Source: Rhodocyclales bacterium (GTDB taxonomy: Bacteria > Pseudomonadota > Gammaproteobacteria > Burkholderiales > Rhodocyclaceae). From it: a stretch of 64,000 nt of DNA. Shown piece after piece: positions 8,885 through 16,763 of this stretch. The number at the start of each line of letters is the position of its first letter. Position 1 is the stretch's first letter. Location of the stretch: assembly GCA_016235805.1 (NCBI GenBank), contig JACRIY010000056.1, forward strand, positions 1 to 64,000, in the 5' to 3' direction. Below the pieces are notes generated by a model. The model saw only the letters and a list, made by a program, of their open reading frames with translations. It searched no databases and was not told the DNA's origin. The translations under genes were made by a program, and so were the position numbers.

Positions 8885-8961
8885 TGGCTTCAGTCGACCT
8901 GAAGCCACGTTCTGACTGAACCGTGAGTCTGTCGAACCATTGGCCACGGAGCCGGCTCCGT
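8885..8961. other. Intergenic stretch with two palindromes
   Basis: The 299-bp gap 8813-9111 has no convincing gene. It contains TGGCTTCAG-TCGAC-CTGAAGCCA (8885-8907, perfect 9-bp stem) and a 16-bp perfect palindrome ACGGAGCCGGCTCCGT (8946-8961). Neither is followed by a T-run, so a terminator role for the convergent genes is possible but not shown. Confidence 0.45.
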
Positions 8962-9111
8962 ACGCCGGGCTCGGGGCGAATGTCGAACCGTATTGGGGCG
9001 CTACAGCGCTTTGCGCTTCGCTGGCGCGCGTGGTCGGCGCCAGACCAACAACAAACGGCCCAAGCAAGCAGGCGCGCGTTACGGGAGTCCTGCTCCCGCC
9101 ATGGTCTGGGT

Positions 9112-9333
9112 TCAGGCCGTGGTGTTGATGATGGTGCCCGTGACCTGCCCCTGAGTATTGGTCACCGGCTTTTGTTCCTGTGCTTGCGCCTGCGCCTGTT
9201 GCTGCGCCCGCAACTGCCTTTCGCGCTCGGCCTCGCTGATGTCCTTTTTCGCGGCCTCCGGCTGGTTCGATTGGCGCGGCTGTTGTACCTGCGGTGACTG
9301 GGCGGTCACGGAACTGATTTCGCTCGAAGCCAT
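9112..9333 (-). CDS. Small Gln/Ala-rich hypothetical protein
   Basis: The product is 73 aa with no signal peptide or transmembrane helix. A Ser/Gln-rich N-terminus leads into a charged helix (EAAKKDISEAERERQLRAQQ) and an AQAQAQ run. It ends TQGQVTGTIINTTA, a tail I associate with small uncharacterised betaproteobacterial proteins. It lies 27 bp after the 85-aa gene on the same strand, so the two are probably co-transcribed. Function unknown. Confidence 0.55.
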   Translation of the reverse strand: MASSEISSVTAQSPQVQQPRQSNQPEAAKKDISEAERERQLRAQQQAQAQAQEQKPVTNTQGQVTGTIINTTA

Positions 9334-9360
9334 GATTGTCTTTCCTCTCTGCTTTGCGGC

Positions 9361-9618
9361 TTATGCCATCGTATCGATGAAGCCGCCGATACCGCCGATC
9401 GCTGCCAGCCGCTGGCGTGCACGCACGGCAGCCGCTTGGGCCTGGTCCGATTCCGCGGCGATGGCGTCGGCGTTGGCCTGGGCCTGATTCAGCGCGCGCT
9501 CGGCTTCCCTGCTCATGCTTTGCAACGATCGCGCATAGTCATCCGCATTGGCGACGTTCGCCTGCGCCTGTCGAATCGCGTTCAGGTTGGTACTCGAGAT
9601 TGACGAAATTGCTGACAT
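9361..9618 (-). CDS. Small Ala-rich helical hypothetical protein
   Basis: The product is 85 aa. A Ser/Ile-rich start is followed by an almost continuous Ala/Gln helix with heptad-like spacing (IRQAQANVANADDYARSL, LNQAQANADAIAAE) and a GGIGGF tail. The N-terminal NVANADDYA weakly recalls flagellar rod/hook N-termini, but no further similarity is visible. A G-rich ribosome-binding site precedes ATG. First gene of a probable two-gene unit with 9112-9333. Function unknown. Confidence 0.55.
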   Translation of the reverse strand: MSAISSISSTNLNAIRQAQANVANADDYARSLQSMSREAERALNQAQANADAIAAESDQAQAAAVRARQRLAAIGGIGGFIDTMA

Positions 9619-9800
9619 TGCGCCCCCCTGCGACTACTTGAAGCTTAGTCCGCTGGTCTCGCCTTTGCAAGCCGTATCCGTGGCCAATGCGTAGTGGATT
9701 AATGACCGGTCCGATACTGTCACTGGCGATCCGTCCGGCGATCAGGGGGCCCCGAGGCGACGCGACTTGAATCACGCTGGATTCGCAGGCGTGGCCGGAA

Positions 9801-9831
9801 AGCAAAACGCCCCGGAAAGGGGCGTTTTGCT
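9801..9831 (-). terminator. Rho-independent terminator of tRNA-Ser
   Basis: Perfect 13-bp stem AGCAAAACGCCCC / GGGGCGTTTTGCT around a 5-base loop, located 8 bases beyond the tRNA 3' end in its direction of transcription, with T-rich sequence at the 3' arm. Confidence 0.85.
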
Positions 9832-9839
9832 TGGTTCTC

Positions 9840-9932
9840 TGGCGGAGACGCAGGGATTCGAACCCTGGATCCAGGTTTTGCCCAGATGCACCCTTAGCAG
9901 GGGTGTGCCTTCGACCACTCGGCCACGTCTCC
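9840..9932 (-). tRNA. tRNA-Ser (anticodon GCT)
   Basis: The minus strand folds as a class II tRNA. The acceptor stem is GGAGACG/CGTCTCC with discriminator G and an encoded CCA. The anticodon stem is CACCC/GGGTG with loop CTGCTAA (anticodon at 9896-9898). It has a long variable arm as in serine tRNAs, and a T-arm containing GGTTCGAATCC. It reads AGC/AGU codons. No integrase gene or att-like duplication is visible beside it. Confidence 0.97.
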
Positions 9933-10033
9933 GAAAACGGCGATGTCGTAAAACCCACGGCCGTTAGCAGGGGGCGGAGTATACCCGATTCGCCCGCGGC
10001 GGGCTGCCTGTTTGCGCGGCAGTCCGGCCGCGG

Positions 10034-10699
10034 TCAGCCGCGCAGGCTGATGCGTAGCCAGTCGCGCTGGTCGGCGACCTTGGCCAGGGTCGGGTCGGCA
10101 TCGACCGCCACCGGATGGGTGACCTTTTCCAGCAGCGGCAGGTCGTTCAGGGAATCGCTGTAGAACCAGCTCTGCTCGAAGCCGCCGAGCCACATGCCGA
10201 GCGATTCGAGCCAGGCTTCGACGCGCGTGATCTTGCCTTCGCGGAAGGAGGGCAGGCCGCGCGGCTTGCCGGTGAAGCGACCGTTTTCCTGCGCCGGGAT
10301 GGTGGCGATCAGGTGCGGGATGCCGAATTCGCGGGCGATGGGGCCGGTGACGAAGCTGTTGGTGGCGGTGACGATGGCCAGCAGGTCGCCTGCCTCGGCG
10401 TGACTTCGCACCAGCGCGCGCGCAGCCGGGGAGATCAGTGGGCGGATGCGCGCGGCGAGGAAGTCGGCGTGCCAGGCGTCGAGTTCGGCGCGCGGGTGGC
10501 GTGCCAGCGGCGCCAGCTGGAAATCGAGGAAGGCATGGATGTCGAGCGTGCCGGCCTTGTATTGCTCGAAGAATTCGAGGTTGCGCGCTTCATGCACTTC
10601 GCGGTCGAGCACGCCCTTGCCGATCAGGAATTGCGCCCACTCGAAATCCGAATCGCCGTTGAGCAGGGTGTTGTCGAGGTCGAATAAGGCGAGTTTCAT
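10034..10699 (-). CDS. HAD-family phosphatase (SerB-like, subclass IB)
   Basis: The product is 221 aa. Motif I is LFDLDNTLLNGD (nucleophile and acid/base Asp), motif II the IVTATNSF segment, and motif IV YSDSLNDLPLLE. The helical cap between motifs I and II is that of phosphoserine-phosphatase-like HAD-IB hydrolases. The substrate is not determined. The ATG overlaps the hda stop by four bases, giving a coupled hda-HAD pair seen in many betaproteobacteria. Confidence 0.88.
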   Translation of the reverse strand: MKLALFDLDNTLLNGDSDFEWAQFLIGKGVLDREVHEARNLEFFEQYKAGTLDIHAFLDFQLAPLARHPRAELDAWHADFLAARIRPLISPAARALVRSHAEAGDLLAIVTATNSFVTGPIAREFGIPHLIATIPAQENGRFTGKPRGLPSFREGKITRVEAWLESLGMWLGGFEQSWFYSDSLNDLPLLEKVTHPVAVDADPTLAKVADQRDWLRISLRG

Positions 10700-11391
10700 T
10701 CTTTTTCCAGGTCGAAAGAGGTTTGCATCAGTTCGCGCAGCAGCGGCAGCGTGGGCGGGCGCTTCTGTTCCAGCGAGGCGCGGTCCAGGCTGCCGAGCAT
10801 GGCCATCAGCGACGGCAGGTCGCGGCGGCCGTGGCGCAGCAGGTAGTGCACCACGCCGGGGTCCATCAGCATGCCGCGCTCGATGGCATGGCGGCGCAGG
10901 GCGGCGGCCTTTTCCTCGTCGGACAGGGCGTGGATTTCGTAGATCAGGGTCTGTCCGATGCGGGTGCGCAGGTCTTCGCGCAGCGCCAGCCGCAAGGGCG
11001 GCTCGTCGCCGGACAGCAGCATGGCGAGGCCGAGGAAGCGGGCCGCGTTGAAGGCGCGGAAGAGGGCGATCTGCGCCTCGCCGCCGAGTTGGCCAACATC
11101 GTCGATCACCAGCAGGCAGCCCGGCGTCAGCATCAGTTCGGCGCCGGCCCTGGCGCCGTCCAGGCTCACCACCGGCCGCTGCGCGCGGGCGCTTTCGGCG
11201 GTGGCCGCGAGCAGGTGGCTCTTTCCGCAGCCCTGGCTGCCCCACAGGTAGATCGCCTCGAAGCTGCGCGCGTCGGCGAGGCCACGCAGACGCTCGACCA
11301 GCTCGACATTGCTGCCGGTGACGAAGTTGTCCAGGCTCGGCACCTGCTCCGGCTTCAGGTCGAGCAGCATCTGGCGTTGCGGCGTGTTCAT
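10696..11391 (-). CDS. hda: DnaA regulatory inactivator Hda
   Basis: The product is 231 aa, a single AAA+ module resembling DnaA domain III. Walker A is WGSQGCGKSHLL, Walker B CLLVIDDVGQL. The N-terminus MLLDLKP resembles the clamp-binding hexapeptide (QL[SP]LPL type) through which Hda joins DnaN. Hda with the sliding clamp stimulates DnaA-ATP hydrolysis after initiation. It lacks DnaA domains I and IV, which separates it from DnaA. It is followed by the HAD phosphatase. Confidence 0.92.
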   Translation of the reverse strand: MNTPQRQMLLDLKPEQVPSLDNFVTGSNVELVERLRGLADARSFEAIYLWGSQGCGKSHLLAATAESARAQRPVVSLDGARAGAELMLTPGCLLVIDDVGQLGGEAQIALFRAFNAARFLGLAMLLSGDEPPLRLALREDLRTRIGQTLIYEIHALSDEEKAAALRRHAIERGMLMDPGVVHYLLRHGRRDLPSLMAMLGSLDRASLEQKRPPTLPLLRELMQTSFDLEKE

Positions 11392-11429
11392 TTAGCGTGA
11401 AGCAGCATGATCGGAGCGACTGCAAATAG

Positions 11430-11585
11430 TCGAGCGCAGCGAGCTGGTCAATAGCCTCCCCGCGAGGGGGCGAGGCGGGAAGTCGCGACGCATGCGTCGC
11501 GCCGCCGCAGCCGGCTGGCTGTGCAAAGCCAGCCGTGGGCCGCGTAGCGGATGGGAGGGGCGGGCCTTCAATTCGCCTTTCGCGT
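11430..11585 (+). repeat. Intergenic repeat element, copy A
   Basis: The 232-bp gap between hda and the permease holds sequence related, in opposite orientation, to 43655-43727. Shared blocks are GAGCGnAGCGAGC, GCCTCCCCGnGAGGGG and GGGAGGGGCGGGCCTT followed by AATTCGCCTTTC. Copy A has an extra central segment with a GGCTGGCT/AGCCAGCC hairpin. No gene is visible. Confidence 0.6.
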
Positions 11586-11623
11586 GTTTCATCATCAGCG
11601 GATGGTTCTCACTGCCATGAGCG

Positions 11624-12718
11624 TCAGGCGCCCCGGTAGAAGCGGCTGGCGAGGTACAGGCCGCGCACTTCGCGCAGGCCCACCAGCAGGGCGGCGGAGG
11701 CCGGCAGCGCGGCCAGCACGCCGACGAAGCCGAACAACTGCCCGAAGGCCATCAGGGCGAAGATCACCGCCAGCGGATGCAGGCCGATGCGCTCGCCGAC
11801 CAGGAAGGGCGTCAGCACGAAGCTTTCCAGTATCTGGCCGATGCCATACACCACCAGCACGGCGACGATCGGTCCCCATCCGGCGAACTGCAGCGCGGCG
11901 ACCAGCAGGGCCAGGATCAGGCCCGTGGCATAGCCGAGGTAGGGAATGAAGATCAGCAGGCCGGTGGTGACGCCGATCGAAAACGCCGATGGAATGTCCG
12001 CCAGCCACAGCGCGACGCAGTAGTACGCGGCGAGGATGGCCATCACCAGGATCTGGCCGCGCAGGTATTGCGAGAGCACGGCGTCGATGTCGGCGGCGAT
12101 GCGACCGAGCTTGCCGTGCCAGGGGCGCGGCACGATGCCGCCGAAGCGGGCCAGCATGCCGTGCCAGTCGAGCAGCAGGTAGAACATCACCACCGGCGTC
12201 AGCAGCAGGTTAACCACCACGCCGACCAGTGCGACGCCGCCGATCTTGAGCGAGCTGTAAATGCGTTCGAGGATCAGTTGCACGGTGTCCCAGTTGCCGG
12301 CGGCGAGCTTCTGCAGGGAGGCGGCGTCGAACTTGATGCGGATGCCGAAATTCTGCCGCAGCCAGGGCACCAGTTTCTCGTTGGCCAGCGCCATCGCTTC
12401 GGGCGTGCGCGCCGCCAGCACGGTGGCTTCCTCGTAGAGCAGCGGCAGCACGATCAGGATCAGCCCGGCGCTCAGCGCCGCCAGCGCGAGCAGCACCAGC
12501 ACCACGGCCAGCATGCGCGGCAGGCCCATGCCGGCAAGGCGGTCGGTGACCGGATTGCAGATGTAGGCGAGGATGCCCGCCAGCAGGAAGGGCGTCAGGA
12601 TCGGCGACAGCGCATACAGCAGCGCGAGGATCGCCAGCCCGGCCGCGATCCACAGGGCGGCCTGCAGGCGATGGCTGTGCGGGTCAGCGGACGACGGGGG
12701 CAATTCCGGTAAAATCAT
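11624..12718 (-). CDS. AI-2E family transporter (PerM-like permease)
   Basis: About 364 aa with roughly eight transmembrane helices (e.g. [41 protein letters not shown]). The pattern ...[15 protein letters not shown]..., [14 protein letters not shown] and PYLGYATG marks the AI-2E/PerM family. Family members are proposed exporters of autoinducer-2 or ion antiporters; the substrate is unknown here. ATG at 12718 is chosen because MILPELPP follows directly; the frame stays open for 13 further codons upstream. It is divergent from purM and lies upstream of hda, a common betaproteobacterial order. Confidence 0.85.
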   Translation of the reverse strand: MILPELPPSSADPHSHRLQAALWIAAGLAILALLYALSPILTPFLLAGILAYICNPVTDRLAGMGLPRMLAVVLVLLALAALSAGLILIVLPLLYEEATVLAARTPEAMALANEKLVPWLRQNFGIRIKFDAASLQKLAAGNWDTVQLILERIYSSLKIGGVALVGVVVNLLLTPVVMFYLLLDWHGMLARFGGIVPRPWHGKLGRIAADIDAVLSQYLRGQILVMAILAAYYCVALWLADIPSAFSIGVTTGLLIFIPYLGYATGLILALLVAALQFAGWGPIVAVLVVYGIGQILESFVLTPFLVGERIGLHPLAVIFALMAFGQLFGFVGVLAALPASAALLVGLREVRGLYLASRFYRGA

Positions 12719-12814
12719 GCGCTTCGGCTGTCGTTGGAAGCGGCGATTATCGCCCATCCGGCCGGCATCCGCGCCCCTGCCGTGTTTTCGGCCCGAGATT
12801 CCAAGGACTTCATC

Positions 12815-13861
12815 TTGACTGCATCCAGCAATACTTCATCACCGCTCACCTACCGCGATGCCGGTGTCGATATCGATGCCGGCGACGCGCTGGTCGAACG
12901 CATCAAGCCGGCGGCCAAGCGCACCATGCGCCCCGAAGTGCTGGCCGGCATCGGCGGCTTCGGCGCGCTGTTCGAGATTTCGAAGAAGTATCGCGAACCG
13001 GTGCTGGTTTCCGGCACGGACGGCGTCGGCACCAAGCTCAAGCTGGCCTTCCAGTGGCACCGTCACGACACCGTCGGGCAGGACCTGGTGGCGATGAGCG
13101 TCAATGACATCCTGGTGCAGGGCGCCGAACCGCTGTTCTTCCTTGATTACTTCGCCTGCGGCCGGCTCGACGTCAATACCGCCGCCACCGTGGTCGAAGG
13201 CATCGCGCGCGGCTGCGAACTGGCCGGCTGCGCCCTGATCGGCGGCGAAACCGCGGAAATGCCCAGCATGTATCCGGACGGCGAATACGACCTCGCCGGC
13301 TTCGCCGTGGGCGCCGTGGAGAAGTCGCAGATCATCGACGGCCGCTCGATCCAGGCCGGCGACGTGGTGCTTGGACTGGCCTCCTCTGGCGCGCATTCCA
13401 ACGGCTATTCGCTGATCCGCAAGATCATCGAGCGCGCTGCCCCCAATCTGGAACTGGACCTGGGCGGCGTCGCGCTGGCCGATGCGGTGATGGCGCCGAC
13501 GCGCATCTACGTCAAGTCGCTGCTGGCGCTGATCCAGGCGCTGCCGGTGAAGGGCATGGCGCACATCACGGGCGGCGGCCTCACCGAGAACATCCCGCGG
13601 GTGCTGCCCGAGCACCTGACCGCCGTCATCGATCGCGGCAACTGGACGCTGCCGCCGCTGTTCCGCTGGCTGCAGAAGGAAGGCCAGGTCGCCGACGCCG
13701 AGATGCATCGCGTCTTCAACTGCGGCATCGGCATGGTGGTGATCGTCGCCAAGGCCGACGCCGGCGTCGCCATGCAACTGCTGGCGGCGGCGGGCGAGCA
13801 GGTGCACCACATCGGCCTGATCGAAGAACGCCAGGGCCGCGCGCAGACCATCGTCGCCTGA
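12815..13861 (+). CDS. purM: Phosphoribosylformylglycinamidine cyclo-ligase (AIR synthetase)
   Basis: The product is 348 aa, close to the usual 345. A TTG start is chosen, with AAGGA seven bases upstream, giving [19 protein letters not shown] as in relatives; the frame is open further upstream without similarity. Motifs: [31 protein letters not shown], and [13 protein letters not shown]. It makes AIR from FGAM in purine synthesis. The stop runs straight into a long inverted-repeat hairpin. Confidence 0.95.
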   Translation: MTASSNTSSPLTYRDAGVDIDAGDALVERIKPAAKRTMRPEVLAGIGGFGALFEISKKYREPVLVSGTDGVGTKLKLAFQWHRHDTVGQDLVAMSVNDILVQGAEPLFFLDYFACGRLDVNTAATVVEGIARGCELAGCALIGGETAEMPSMYPDGEYDLAGFAVGAVEKSQIIDGRSIQAGDVVLGLASSGAHSNGYSLIRKIIERAAPNLELDLGGVALADAVMAPTRIYVKSLLALIQALPVKGMAHITGGGLTENIPRVLPEHLTAVIDRGNWTLPPLFRWLQKEGQVADAEMHRVFNCGIGMVVIVAKADAGVAMQLLAAAGEQVHHIGLIEERQGRAQTIVA

Positions 13862-13912
13862 AAAGTCGGCGCTGGCGGCACGGCGCTCGCCGTGTCACCA
13901 GCGCCGACTCTT
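13861..13912. repeat. Head-to-head pair of the dispersed 25-bp repeat
   Basis: A forward copy (13861-13885, AAAAGTCGGCGCTGGCGGCA...) and a reverse copy (13888-13912, ending GCGCCGACTCTT) face each other around two bases. It begins on the last base of the purM stop. This is the only paired copy in the window; see the finding on the repeat family. Confidence 0.85.
13864..13909. terminator. Bidirectional terminator-like hairpin between purM and miaA
   Basis: The two repeat copies form a 22-bp stem (20 Watson-Crick pairs, two sites that can wobble) with a 2-base loop, flanked by AAAA and TT. It lies exactly between the convergent stops of purM and miaA, so a shared terminator role is likely. Confidence 0.7.
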
Positions 13913-14843
13913 ACGCCAGATGCCTTTCGACGGCGCCAGTAACGCGCGCTTGAGCGTCTGCGGCCAGCGGGTCGAGCACCGTCAAACCCTCCATCGAACG
14001 CAGCCAGGTCAGTTGCCGCTTGGCGAACTGGCGCGTGGCGAAGACGCCGCGATCGCGCAATTCGGCGCGCGGCAGCGTTCCTTCCAGCATGTCCCAGACC
14101 TGGCGATAGCCGACGCAGCGCATCGAGGGAAGGTCGGCATCGAGCCGGTACTTTTCGCGCAGCAGCAGGACTTCCTCGACCAGGCCGGCATTGAGCATGG
14201 CGTCGAAGCGCTGCTCGATGCGCCGGTGCAATAGGCTGCGGTCGTCGGGCACCAGCGCCAGGTTCAGCAGGCGGAAGGGCGGCACGCTGGCCGCCTGTTC
14301 GGCGAAGAAACTGCCCAGGCTGCGGCCGGAAAGGCGCAGCACTTCCAGCGCGCGTTGGATGCGCTGGGCGTCGGTCGGCTTGAGCCGCGCCGCGGTTTCC
14401 GGGTCGAGTGTCGCCAGTTCGGCATGCAGCGCCGGCCAGCCGCGCGCGGCGGCTTCGGCGTCGATCCCGGCGCGCAACGCGGCGTCGGCCTGCGGCAGGT
14501 CGGCGAGCCCCTCGCGCAGTGCCTTCACGTACAGCATGGTGCCGCCGACCAGCAGCGGGATGCGCCCGGCGGCGGTGATGTCTTCCATCTCGCGCAGGGC
14601 ATCGGCGCGAAAGGCGGCCGCCGAGTAGCGTTGCTCGGGCGTGATCAGGTCGATCAGGCGATGCGGGAAGCGCGCCAGCGTCGCCGCGTCGGGTTTCGCG
14701 GTGCCGACGTTCATGTCGCGGAACACCTGCGCCGAATCGACGCTGACGATGTCACAGGGAAAGCGTGTCGCCAGTTCGAAGGCCAGCGAAGTTTTGCCGC
14801 TCGCCGTCGGTCCGACAACCAGAATGGCCGGCGGCAGAGCCAT
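13911..14843 (-). CDS. miaA: tRNA dimethylallyltransferase
   Basis: About 310 aa. P-loop GPTASGKTS is near the N-terminus, then VDSAQVFRDMNVGTAKP, HRLIDLITPEQ and the GGTMLYVKAL motif. MiaA adds the dimethylallyl group to A37 of tRNAs reading UNN codons. ATG at 14843 is chosen because MALPPAILVVGPTASG fits the family and because it forms a TGATG overlap with the mutL stop. This is the same mutL-miaA coupling found in many proteobacteria. Confidence 0.95.
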   Translation of the reverse strand: MALPPAILVVGPTASGKTSLAFELATRFPCDIVSVDSAQVFRDMNVGTAKPDAATLARFPHRLIDLITPEQRYSAAAFRADALREMEDITAAGRIPLLVGGTMLYVKALREGLADLPQADAALRAGIDAEAAARGWPALHAELATLDPETAARLKPTDAQRIQRALEVLRLSGRSLGSFFAEQAASVPPFRLLNLALVPDDRSLLHRRIEQRFDAMLNAGLVEEVLLLREKYRLDADLPSMRCVGYRQVWDMLEGTLPRAELRDRGVFATRQFAKRQLTWLRSMEGLTVLDPLAADAQARVTGAVERHLA

Positions 14844-16624
14844 CAGCGCCCGCGCATGAACAGCTTGTCGAGTTCCGCCATCGAGAGCTGAACCCAGGTC
14901 GGCCGGCCGTGGTTGCACTGGTCGGCGCGCTCGGTGGCTTCCATCTGGCGCAGCAGCGCGTTCATTTCCATCAGGCCCAGCGTGCGGTGGGCGCGCACCG
15001 CGCCGTGGCAGGCCATGGTCGCCAGCAGTTCGTTGCGCCGGGTTTCAATTACGCGGCTGGCCGGATGCTCGGCGAGGTCGCGCAGCAGCGATCGCACGAG
15101 GTCATTGACCTTGCCGCCGGCGAGCAGGGCCGGCAGGCGGCGCACGGCGATTTCGCGCGGGCCGGCGGCGGCCATGTCGAATCCCAGCGCGGCGAGTGTC
15201 TCGCCCTGTTCCTCGACGGTGGCCAGTTCGGCCGGGCTGGCCGCAAGCAGCAGCGGCACCAGCAGTGCCTGCGTCGCCGGCGGCCCGGCCTCGATGTCGG
15301 TTTTCAGCTTCTCGTAGAGGATGCGTTCGTGGGCGGCGTGCATGTCGACCAGCACCAGGCCGGCGGCGTTCTGCGCCAGGATGTAGATGCCATGCAACTG
15401 GGCGATGGCAAAGCCGAGCAGCGGCGCCGTCGCGTCTTCGGTCGAGCCGGGGGTTGGCGCCCAACCGGGGCTTCCTTCGGTCGCCGGCGGCACTGCGTTC
15501 GCGTCGTCGGCGAAGGCGGCGCGGGCGAACTCCAGGTAGGCGCGCGTCGCCGGTTCGCCCACGCCGAGGCTGCCCTGACGCGCCTGCGGGTAGGCGGCGG
15601 GGACGAAGCGGGGCGCCGCCGTTTCCTCGTCGCCGCCCGCCGCCGCCAACGGCGTGGCCAGGGTGCGCTGCAGGGCGTGGAAGATGAACTGGTGGATGCC
15701 GCGCGCATCGCGAAAGCGCACCTCGGTCTTGGCCGGGTGCACGTTCACATCGACGCCGGCCGGGTCCAGTTCGAGGAACAGCACGTAGGCCGGGTGGCGC
15801 GCGCCGTGCAGGATGTCGGCCCAGGCCTGGCGCGCGGCGTGGGTCAGCAGCTTGTCGCGCACGAAGCGACCATTGACGAAAAAGTACTGCTCGTCGCGCC
15901 CGGCGCGCGAATAGGCGGGCAGCGCGGCGAGGCCGGACAGGCGCAGCGGACCGGCGACGGCATCGAGCGGGCGCGCTTGCGGAAAAAATTCGTCGCCGAT
16001 GATTTCGCGGGCGCGATGCGAAAAGTCGGCGCTGGCGAGACGGCGTTTTGCGCTGCCATTGTGGCTCAGCGTGAAGGCGACGTCGGGACGCGCCAGCGCC
16101 AGGCGCCGCAGCACTTCGTCGCAGTGCGCGAATTCGGTGGCTTCGGTCTTGAGGAACTTGCGCCGCGCCGGGGTGTTGAAGTAGAGGTCGGCGACCTCGA
16201 TCACGGTGCCGGCCGCCAGCGCCGCCGGTTCGGCGCTGTCGGCATTGCTGCGCAGGCGGAAGGCGTGCGGCTGCGACGGATGCCGGCTCGAAACGGTGAC
16301 GCGGGCGACGGAAGCGATGGACGCCAGCGCCTCGCCGCGAAATCCATAGCTGCCGACGCGTTCCAGGTCGTCGAGGCTGGCGATCTTGCTGGTGGCGTGG
16401 CGCGCCAGCGCCAGCGGCAGGTCCTCGGGGGCGATACCGCCGCCGTCGTCGGCAACGCGGATCAGGCGTACGCCGCCTTCTTCCAGCTGCACGTCGATGC
16501 GCGTGGCGCCGGCGTCGAGGCTGTTTTCCAGCAGTTCCTTGAGTACCGAGGCCGGGCGTTCCACCACCTCGCCGGCTGCGATCTGGCTGATCAGTAAGTC
16601 CGGCAGCGGCTTGATGATTCCCAT
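14843..16624 (-). CDS. mutL: DNA mismatch repair protein MutL
   Basis: The product is 593 aa. The GHKL ATPase motifs are at the N-terminus (ENSLDAGATRID, DDGGGI, ATSKI, GYRGEALASI-like GFRGEALASI). A variable Pro/Ala linker lies around 330-400. The C-terminal dimerisation domain contains ACHGAVRAH and CNHGRPT. The endonuclease motif DQHAxxERxxYE is represented as DMHAAHERILYEK. It couples MutS mismatch recognition to strand removal. A copy of the dispersed repeat (16021-16045) lies inside the gene and is translated. Confidence 0.96.
   Translation of the reverse strand: MGIIKPLPDLLISQIAAGEVVERPASVLKELLENSLDAGATRIDVQLEEGGVRLIRVADDGGGIAPEDLPLALARHATSKIASLDDLERVGSYGFRGEALASIASVARVTVSSRHPSQPHAFRLRSNADSAEPAALAAGTVIEVADLYFNTPARRKFLKTEATEFAHCDEVLRRLALARPDVAFTLSHNGSAKRRLASADFSHRAREIIGDEFFPQARPLDAVAGPLRLSGLAALPAYSRAGRDEQYFFVNGRFVRDKLLTHAARQAWADILHGARHPAYVLFLELDPAGVDVNVHPAKTEVRFRDARGIHQFIFHALQRTLATPLAAAGGDEETAAPRFVPAAYPQARQGSLGVGEPATRAYLEFARAAFADDANAVPPATEGSPGWAPTPGSTEDATAPLLGFAIAQLHGIYILAQNAAGLVLVDMHAAHERILYEKLKTDIEAGPPATQALLVPLLLAASPAELATVEEQGETLAALGFDMAAAGPREIAVRRLPALLAGGKVNDLVRSLLRDLAEHPASRVIETRRNELLATMACHGAVRAHRTLGLMEMNALLRQMEATERADQCNHGRPTWVQLSMAELDKLFMRGR
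16021..16045 (+). repeat. Dispersed 25-bp repeat inside mutL
   Basis: AAAAGTCGGCGCTGGCGAGA then CGGCG, a near-consensus copy. It reads on the opposite strand to mutL and encodes part of the ASADFSHRA segment without breaking the frame. Confidence 0.75.
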
Positions 16625-16638
16625 GGGGGTCGGATTAT

Positions 16639-16720
16639 CGCTGGGATACCGTCCCCGCTCAATGGGATCGGGGACATATCGCCGGGATACCGTCCCCGAT
16701 CAATGGGATCGGGGACATAT
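16639..16720. repeat. Two tandem 41-bp units with GTCCCCGATC/GATCGGGGAC-type palindromes
   Basis: Units 16639-16679 and 16680-16720 differ at only two positions. Each contains CCGTCCCCG-N-TCAATGGGATCGGGGACA, able to fold as a hairpin. They occupy the divergent promoter gap between mutL and the DedA gene. The form resembles REP sequences linked to REP-associated transposases, but no such transposase gene is in the window. Confidence 0.8.
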
Positions 16721-16763
16721 AGCTTCCGGTAAAATCGCGCCTTTCCGTCCCGACCGCTGCCCC

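Noticed and set aside
9653-9730. Possible sigma-54 promoter for the small helical proteins (TTGGCCACGGATACGGCTTG on the minus strand)
   Set aside because: The GG-to-GC spacing is not 10 bases, so it does not meet the RpoN rule.
9840-9932. tRNA-Ser as a possible integration site for a mobile island
   Set aside because: No integrase, no duplicated tRNA 3' end and no change of gene style on either side were seen.
14765-16597. A 610-codon open frame antisense to mutL
   Set aside because: Its product is Arg/Gly/Gln-rich low-complexity sequence without motifs, while the opposite strand encodes clear MutL motifs; it is a GC-rich shadow frame.
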